DNA of 10,440 bases, from the NCBI GenBank assembly GCA_947449125.1, contig CANFQR010000021.1, forward strand, positions 1 through 10,440, written 5' to 3'. The notes under the pieces were generated by a model, which was given only the letters and a program-made list of their open reading frames with translations, was not told the origin of the DNA and ran no database searches. Each line of letters begins with the position of its first letter. Position 1 is the first letter of the stretch. The stretch is from Bacteroidota bacterium (GTDB lineage Bacteria; Bacteroidota; Bacteroidia; B-17B0; Aurantibacillaceae). Shown here in pieces: positions 5,682-10,440 of the stretch. The translations under genes and the position numbers were made by a program.

Positions 5682-8072
5682 ATGAGAAAATTATTATTCC
5701 TATTTATTTTCTTTATTTCCATTTCAGTTAAATCTCAAACAGATACTTCAGGTTCTTTTTTTTTACTTGATTTATTAACCCCTGAAGAATTGTTGAAGCA
5801 TTATATTGAAGAAGAAGAGCCAACTTCTTTATTTAAAGGCCCTGAGAAAGTTGGCGACTCTTTATTTAATGACTTGAATATATTAACCATTCCAACTCAG
5901 ACCGTTTATGCTGATAAACTTAACAAAGAAGAGGATGCATTAAAAAAAATAAAACTTAGTTCTGAAGATTCTGTAAACAATATAGAACAAAAATTAAAAC
6001 CTAAAATTTCGTTAGGTATGGGTAGGCTTGGTTTTCATGGAGATTTGTACGAAAAACATTTTCAATCACCATTGACAGCTCGTTCAGCATATGATTTAAA
6101 TATTTCTCAACGATTAACTAGCTTTTTACAGTTAAATTTTAATATTCTTTTCGGAAAACTTGGAGCAAATGAATATACAATGGTTAGAAATGAAAATTTT
6201 CAATCCGAAATCAGAACGGGTGGACTTAGTCTCATGTATGATTTTGGAAATATTATCCCAGAAATATATAAAGCCCGTCCTTATATAGGAATAGGCATTA
6301 ATAGTTTTGAATATTTGAGTAAAACAGATTTAAAGGATAAAAATGGAAATAATTATTACTATTGGAATGATGGCAGCATTAAGGATATGCCTGAGGGTTC
6401 TGCAAATGCTCAGTTTGCCAAAAACTTAATTAGGGATTATTATTATGAAACAGATATAAGAGAAAGAAATCTTGATGGTTTTGGTAAATATCCAGAAAAC
6501 GCTTGGGCATTTCCCATTACTGTCGGTGCATTATTAAAAGTAACAGATCGAATAGACCTAAAACTTAATTTTCAATATAATTTTACAACTACCGATTACA
6601 TTGATGGTATATCTAATAAAAGTAAAGGAAACAGAGCGGGAAATAGCCAAAAGGATAATTTTACCTACACTTCATTTGCACTTCAATACGATTTAATTAC
6701 CAAACCAAGACAAAAATCAAGAAAGGATACTCTTAATAAAGATTTCTGGCTCGCTTTTGATACCGAAGATAGAGATAGAGATGGAGTGAGCGATTTGTTA
6801 GATGATTGTCAAGGTACTCCTGAAGGTGTTCAAGTTGACACAAAAGGATGTCCTTTAGATGATGATAAAGATGGGATTCCAAATTATAGGGATGATGAAT
6901 TATCAACTCCTATAGGGATGCCGGTGAATGACAGAGGAGTGTCTCAAACAGATGATTATTGGGCAACATGGTATGACCAATATTTGAATGACAGTACTGG
7001 TGTTGGTAAAACTACCGAATATATTGGTGATGTTTTTGGATTAAGAAAGAAAAATGCCACCTTAGGTTCAGATAAAGATATATACACTGTTGAGTTAGCA
7101 AGATATACAGGAACAATTCCAAACCAAGAACTGATAAAATTATTAAGTATTGGAGATGTAAGTTCAACAACGCTTGAAGATGGAACAACAGTTGTTTACA
7201 CCTCCGGCACATTTGATAAAATAAGCAAATCATTAAAACGTAGAGATGACCTCCGAAAATATGGAATTAAAGGAGCTGACGTTTCTAAAATAAGAGGTGA
7301 TGTAATAACTAAGTTGACACAAGAAGAAATAGATGAGTTACTAAAAAATGAAGTTCCAGATAATTCTGTGGTTGATACTAACAAAGAATTAGATAATGAA
7401 AATAATTCTTCTGAAAAAAATAATAAAGGGAAAAATAAAAACAAAAAAAATTCAGAAAATGATAACGACAACGATGAGGAAAGTCTGTCTGGAATTGTTT
7501 ACCGTGTGCAGTTAGGAGCTTTTAAAAATAAAGTTTCAGCTAGTATTTTTAATATTGGTTCTAAAGTTATTGAGTTAAAAGCTGATGAGAATTTGTACCG
7601 CTATGTTACTAAAGGTTATAAAACAATAGACGAAGCTGCCAAATCAAAAGCAGATTTAATACTCAAAGGCTATTCTGATGTGTTTATAACAGCCTACAAA
7701 GATGGTAAGCGAATTGCACTTTCAAAAACAAGCGCAACTATTGAGAAAAATTTTAAAGAAGATTTAAATGAACCAAAAGCATTTAGTTCGATTGATAAAA
7801 AGTTGGTAATCTTTAAAGTACAATTAGGTTCACTTAAAAAACCGTCTCAAGAAAAAATTAGTGACGATTTGTTTAAAGAAATTCAGAATTTGGAAAAACA
7901 AACAACCGCGTCAGGCAGTATTAGATATTCTGTAGGTAGTTTTGAAAGTTTTACAGCAGCAGAATCATTTAGAAAGGAACTTGAAGAGAAAGGTTTTTCA
8001 GATGCGTTTATTATTGCCACTTTTAAAAATGAAATTATCTCAATTCAAGAGGCGAATGATTTATTAAAATAG
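5682..8072 (+). CDS. Predicted outer-membrane beta-barrel protein with TSP3 repeats and multiple SPOR domains
   Basis: This 796-residue envelope protein starts with a clear signal peptide (MRKLLFLFIFFISISVKSQ). Residues about 107-340 show alternating aromatic strands typical of Bacteroidota outer-membrane beta-barrels. Residues 360-406 are Ca-binding thrombospondin type 3/OmpA-linker repeats: DRDRDGVSDLLDDC (363-376), then GCPLDDDKDGIPN (389-401). A weak SPOR-like unit spans about 465-555 (YTVELARYTG). An Asn/Lys/Asp-rich linker (569-600) precedes two better SPOR domains, about 605-680 (YRVQLGAF at 607) and 709-790 (FKVQLGSL at 711). Each ends in a similar tail (IALSK, IISIQEA). Such linkers usually precede an OmpA peptidoglycan-binding domain. 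Here SPOR modules stand in that place, so a barrel-to-cell-wall tether is the natural inference. It follows the other SPOR gene by 34 bases and ends at a strong terminator. No exact family name is claimed. Confidence 0.86.
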   Translation: MRKLLFLFIFFISISVKSQTDTSGSFFLLDLLTPEELLKHYIEEEEPTSLFKGPEKVGDSLFNDLNILTIPTQTVYADKLNKEEDALKKIKLSSEDSVNNIEQKLKPKISLGMGRLGFHGDLYEKHFQSPLTARSAYDLNISQRLTSFLQLNFNILFGKLGANEYTMVRNENFQSEIRTGGLSLMYDFGNIIPEIYKARPYIGIGINSFEYLSKTDLKDKNGNNYYYWNDGSIKDMPEGSANAQFAKNLIRDYYYETDIRERNLDGFGKYPENAWAFPITVGALLKVTDRIDLKLNFQYNFTTTDYIDGISNKSKGNRAGNSQKDNFTYTSFALQYDLITKPRQKSRKDTLNKDFWLAFDTEDRDRDGVSDLLDDCQGTPEGVQVDTKGCPLDDDKDGIPNYRDDELSTPIGMPVNDRGVSQTDDYWATWYDQYLNDSTGVGKTTEYIGDVFGLRKKNATLGSDKDIYTVELARYTGTIPNQELIKLLSIGDVSSTTLEDGTTVVYTSGTFDKISKSLKRRDDLRKYGIKGADVSKIRGDVITKLTQEEIDELLKNEVPDNSVVDTNKELDNENNSSEKNNKGKNKNKKNSENDNDNDEESLSGIVYRVQLGAFKNKVSASIFNIGSKVIELKADENLYRYVTKGYKTIDEAAKSKADLILKGYSDVFITAYKDGKRIALSKTSATIEKNFKEDLNEPKAFSSIDKKLVIFKVQLGSLKKPSQEKISDDLFKEIQNLEKQTTASGSIRYSVGSFESFTAAESFRKELEEKGFSDAFIIATFKNEIISIQEANDLLK

Positions 8073-8083
8073 TTTTTTCAATA

Positions 8084-8118
8084 AAAAAAGCGAGGGAAAA
8101 ATGTTCTCTCGCTTTTTT
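8084..8118. terminator. Bidirectional intrinsic terminator between convergent genes
   Basis: A-run plus GCGAGGGAA (8084-8098) pairs with TTCTCTCGC plus T-run (8104-8118). This makes a 15-bp stem with one G-T wobble and a 5-base loop. The T-run serves the plus-strand SPOR gene ending at 8072. The A-run gives a T-run on the minus strand for the PLP-enzyme gene ending at 8136. Its position between two convergent stop codons fits termination of both. Confidence 0.85.
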
Positions 8119-8135
8119 ATTTGTTTATAATTGGT

Positions 8136-9293
8136 TTATCCCAATGCGTGCTTCAAATCTTCAATTAAATCTTCAACATCTTCAACACCAACACTAAGTC
8201 TCAATAAATTATCAACTACGCCGGCTTTTTCCCTTTCTTCTTTAGGAATTGAAGCGTGCGTCATTGTCGCAGGATGATTAATAAGAGATTCAACCCCTCC
8301 TAAACTTTCGGCTAATGAAAAAACTTTGAATGATGAAGCTATTTTAAATGTGTTATCAATGCTTTTATCTTTTAATACGATAGAAATCATCCCGCCGAAA
8401 TCACGCATTTGTTTTTTTGCAATTTCATGGTTTGGATGATCGGTAAAACCAGGCCAATAAATTTTTTCAATTTTTGGATGTGTTTTTAAATACTCTGCAA
8501 TTTTTCGGCCATTAAAACAATGACGCTCCATCCTAAGATGCAACGTTTTAATTCCGCGCATAACTAAAAAACTATCCATTGGCCCCGGTGTTGCGCCACA
8601 ACTATTATGAATAAACGCTAATTGTTCGTGTAATTTATCGTCATTAACAACAAGTGCCCCCATAATTACATCGCTATGACCACCAAGATATTTTGTTACG
8701 CTATGCATAACAATATCTGCCCCAATTGAAAGTGGATTTTGCAAATAAGGCGATGCAAACGTATTATCAACAGCCAATAATAAATTATTTTTTTGGGCAA
8801 TATTAGCACATGCTTCAATGTCTATAATTTGCATGGTTGGATTAGTCGGAGTTTCAGCCCAAATTAATTTAGTATTACTATTTACATAGTTTTCAATGTT
8901 AGCTGCATTGGTCATGTTAACGAAGTGAAATTTAATTCCAAAATTTGCAAAAACTTTTGTAAACATTCGGTAGCTTCCTCCGTATAAATCATCGCCGGTA
9001 ATTATTTCGTCACCGGGTCTCATTAGTTTCATTACGGCGTCAATAGCCCCCATTCCGCTACTAAAACATAAGCAATGTTTACCTTTTTCTAAGGCAGCTA
9101 TATTTTTTTGTAACGCTTCGCGGGTTGGATTTTTACCTCTGGCATAAGCATACCCTTTGTGTTTGCCCGGATATTCTTGAACAAAAGTACTGGTTTGAAA
9201 AATAGGTGTCATAATTGCACCCGTTGTAGGATCAGGTTCAGCCCCTGCGTGTATGGCAGTTGTGCCAAATTTGTAGTTTGAAAAATCGCTCAT
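8136..9293 (-). CDS. Cystathionine gamma-synthase / gamma-lyase family PLP enzyme
   Basis: This is a cytoplasmic Cys/Met-metabolism PLP-dependent enzyme of 385 residues, a full length for the family. Conserved parts in order are YAYARGKNPT (48-57), SSGMGA (78-83), DLYGG with Tyr104, AETPTNP (146-152), AVDNTFASP with Asp176 (174-182), and the PLP motif SVTKYLGGHSD with Schiff-base Lys201 (198-208). SLAESLGGVESL (326-337) and LRLSVGVEDVEDL (364-376) follow. It would act in transsulfuration, either joining an activated homoserine with cysteine (MetB) or cleaving cystathionine (MccB/CGL). The two activities are not reliably separable by sequence alone, so no symbol is given. The ATG lies 19 bases after the acyltransferase stop, in an A-rich leader without Shine-Dalgarno, so cotranscription is likely. 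All catalytic residues look intact. Confidence 0.93.
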   Translation of the reverse strand: MSDFSNYKFGTTAIHAGAEPDPTTGAIMTPIFQTSTFVQEYPGKHKGYAYARGKNPTREALQKNIAALEKGKHCLCFSSGMGAIDAVMKLMRPGDEIITGDDLYGGSYRMFTKVFANFGIKFHFVNMTNAANIENYVNSNTKLIWAETPTNPTMQIIDIEACANIAQKNNLLLAVDNTFASPYLQNPLSIGADIVMHSVTKYLGGHSDVIMGALVVNDDKLHEQLAFIHNSCGATPGPMDSFLVMRGIKTLHLRMERHCFNGRKIAEYLKTHPKIEKIYWPGFTDHPNHEIAKKQMRDFGGMISIVLKDKSIDNTFKIASSFKVFSLAESLGGVESLINHPATMTHASIPKEEREKAGVVDNLLRLSVGVEDVEDLIEDLKHALG

Positions 9294-9312
9294 ATTGTTT
9301 TTATTTATCTAG

Positions 9313-10203
9313 TTATATATTTTCCGGTTTTTTATGTTTCCATCTTCTATGGCTCCAGAGCCAATAGGCGGGTTGTTTTTGAATATTTTCTTCTAAAGCT
9401 TGGGTATGTAATTTAGAAATTTCACCGTCAGCTAATTCTTTTGGGTTTTCTGAAATTGGTTTAATATTTAATTCGTAATAACCGCGCTTTAATTTAGTAA
9501 CAGAAAAATAAATAACTGGATAATTAAATTTTTTTGCAATTTTTTCGGCCCCAACAAATACTGGTGTTTCCTGATTTAAAAAATTTATCCAGTAAGCGCT
9601 TTCTGGTGGTGGGGTTTGATCGGCAATTAATCCTACTGTTGTTGGAGTGTTTTTTTTGTTTAGAGAGATTAGTTCTTTGTAAAGAGAGGTCATTGATACA
9701 ATGTTACCTCCAAATTTCCCTCTTAAATTTAACATAAATAAATCAAAATTTTTATTGGATAATGGGTGATAAACACCGGTAATTAATTGTTTAAAATAAA
9801 CCTGGTGTGACATAGCTCCCCATTCCCAATTACCCATATGACCCATAACACCAACAATGCTTTGATTTTTATTGAAATAATTATTTAAAAGGTTAATGGC
9901 TTCCTGATTATAGATGCAATGTTTTTTAAACGTTTTTTCAGATATGGTATACAGTTTTAATGTTTCAAAAATGACATCGCACAAATGCCTGTAAAATTCT
10001 TTAGCAATTAAATTTAGTTCCTTATCTGTTTTTTTTGGAAAGGAATTTTTTAAATTTTGCATAACCACTTTTTTACGGTAGCCAGCAATATAAAAAACAA
10101 TAAAAAATAAAATATTACTAAAGCCATAAAGTAGCCAAAATGGCAAAATAGAAATAAAGTAAAGTAGTGGAAAAATAAATATGTTGAAAATCCACTTGCT
10201 CAA
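9313..10203 (-). CDS. LpxL/HtrB-like lipid A (lysophospholipid) acyltransferase
   Basis: This is a predicted inner-membrane acyltransferase that transfers an acyl chain to lipid A precursors or a related lipid. Residues about 5-40 are very hydrophobic (membrane anchor). GYRKKVVMQNLKNSFP (41-56) is the family's usual first block. The HX4E catalytic motif is in GHMGNWEWG (121-129), with His122 and Glu127. LIADQTP is at 192-198 and the closing WLWSHRRWKH at 281-290. Length 296 is typical for the family. The start is a TTG placed directly after the TAA of the upstream LOG gene and in the same frame. The next Met is residue 48, inside conserved sequence, so the TTG start is the best choice. Translation probably depends on coupling to the upstream gene. 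The true acceptor could be lipid A or another lipid, as Bacteroidota often carry several homologues. Confidence 0.9.
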   Translation of the reverse strand: MSKWIFNIFIFPLLYFISILPFWLLYGFSNILFFIVFYIAGYRKKVVMQNLKNSFPKKTDKELNLIAKEFYRHLCDVIFETLKLYTISEKTFKKHCIYNQEAINLLNNYFNKNQSIVGVMGHMGNWEWGAMSHQVYFKQLITGVYHPLSNKNFDLFMLNLRGKFGGNIVSMTSLYKELISLNKKNTPTTVGLIADQTPPPESAYWINFLNQETPVFVGAEKIAKKFNYPVIYFSVTKLKRGYYELNIKPISENPKELADGEISKLHTQALEENIQKQPAYWLWSHRRWKHKKPENI

Positions 10204-10440
10204 TTAGAAATTAGGTTTTAATAAATATTTAGAGTAAAAATCTACAATGTGTTTTACAGCTTCGTCGGCTGAATCAACTATTTTAAACAATTCTAAATCG
10301 GATGCATTAATGTTATGTTCTTCTTCTAACATGGTAGTTTTTAACCATTCAATCATGCCATTCCAATATTCTGTTCCAACTAAAACAACAGGAAATTTGG
10401 CAATTTTATTTGTTTTTACTAACGTAAGTGATTCAAATAA
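10204..10440 (-). CDS. LOG-family (TIGR00730) Rossmann protein, C-terminal fragment at window edge
   Basis: The last 78 residues of a gene entering from the right edge can be read on the minus strand down to the TAA at 10204-10206. The segment begins LFESLTLVKTNKIAKFPVVL and continues VGTEYWNGMIEWLKTTMLEE. It has the form of the C-terminal half of LOG / lysine-decarboxylase-like proteins, just after the PGGxGTxxE phosphate-binding motif, which would lie outside the window. LOG proteins act on nucleoside 5'-monophosphates (cytokinin-type phosphoribohydrolase). In most bacteria the physiological role is unclear. It is the first visible gene of a minus-strand operon with the acyltransferase and the PLP enzyme. 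Family assignment rests on recognisable sequence without the catalytic motif. Confidence 0.8.
   Translation of the reverse strand, partial: LFESLTLVKTNKIAKFPVVLVGTEYWNGMIEWLKTTMLEEEHNINASDLELFKIVDSADEAVKHIVDFYSKYLLKPNF

Noticed and set aside
7196..7471. Minus-strand open frames inside the large SPOR gene, and similar ones at 3851-4051, 5537-5722, 7012-7233 and 9534-9737
   Set aside because: They are antisense or shifted-frame shadows of strong coding frames, with Leu/Ser- or Phe-rich translations and no start context.
7386..7482. A/Asn-Lys-rich stretch as a possible nucleotide repeat or frameshift site
   Set aside because: It has no regular repeat period and the reading frame runs through it into good SPOR domains. 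It is best explained as a flexible linker.
5682..8072. Assignment of the barrel/SPOR protein to the type IX secretion or gliding machinery
   Set aside because: The barrel and TSP3 parts are only generally reminiscent. No PorP/SprF, PorE or other specific signature was recognised, and no neighbouring secretion gene is present.
1..10440. Mobile elements, CRISPR arrays, phage or toxin-antitoxin genes
   Set aside because: No transposase, integrase, regularly spaced direct repeats or small toxin-antitoxin pair could be seen on either strand.

Overview
This AT-rich window most likely comes from a member of the Bacteroidota; the order or genus cannot be fixed from it. Four signs point there. The tRNA-tuf cluster has a TTTG/TAnnTTTG-type promoter. 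Start codons follow A/T-rich leaders with no Shine-Dalgarno sequence. The tRNA genes do not encode CCA. Two long cell-envelope proteins combine SPOR, thrombospondin type 3 and beta-barrel modules.

Layout. Positions 1-1517 (minus strand) hold a stable-RNA/translation cluster in transcription order: promoter, tRNA-Thr(UGU), tRNA-Tyr(GUA), tRNA-Gly(UCC), tRNA-Thr(GGU), tuf. This is the same gene order as the thrU-tyrU-glyT-thrT-tufB operon of E. coli. tuf runs off the left edge. The 688 bases between tuf and the next protein gene contain only the four tRNAs, two boxA-like motifs, several small hairpins and the promoter. Positions 1563-2921 (minus) encode an RsmB/RsmF-type RNA m5C methyltransferase, divergent from a plus-strand group: recX, an SDR-family protein with a degenerate active site, and two SPOR-domain envelope proteins (4334-5647 and 5682-8072). 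A strong hairpin at 8084-8118 probably terminates transcription from both sides. Positions 8136-10440 (minus) hold an apparent operon read right to left: the end of a LOG-family gene, an LpxL/HtrB-like acyltransferase that starts with TTG directly after the LOG stop codon, and a cystathionine gamma-synthase/lyase family enzyme.

How they fit together. The tRNA-tuf unit supplies the translation elongation machinery. The two adjacent SPOR proteins look like a functional pair at the peptidoglycan/outer-membrane interface. The larger one carries a predicted beta-barrel, Ca-binding thrombospondin-type repeats and up to three SPOR modules where an OmpA-type domain would often sit. I see no mobile element, CRISPR array or phage gene. 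The observations most worth following up are the SPOR pair, the SDR with a lost catalytic Tyr/Lys, the zero-gap in-frame LOG-acyltransferase junction, and the leader and spacer structures of the tRNA-tuf transcript.
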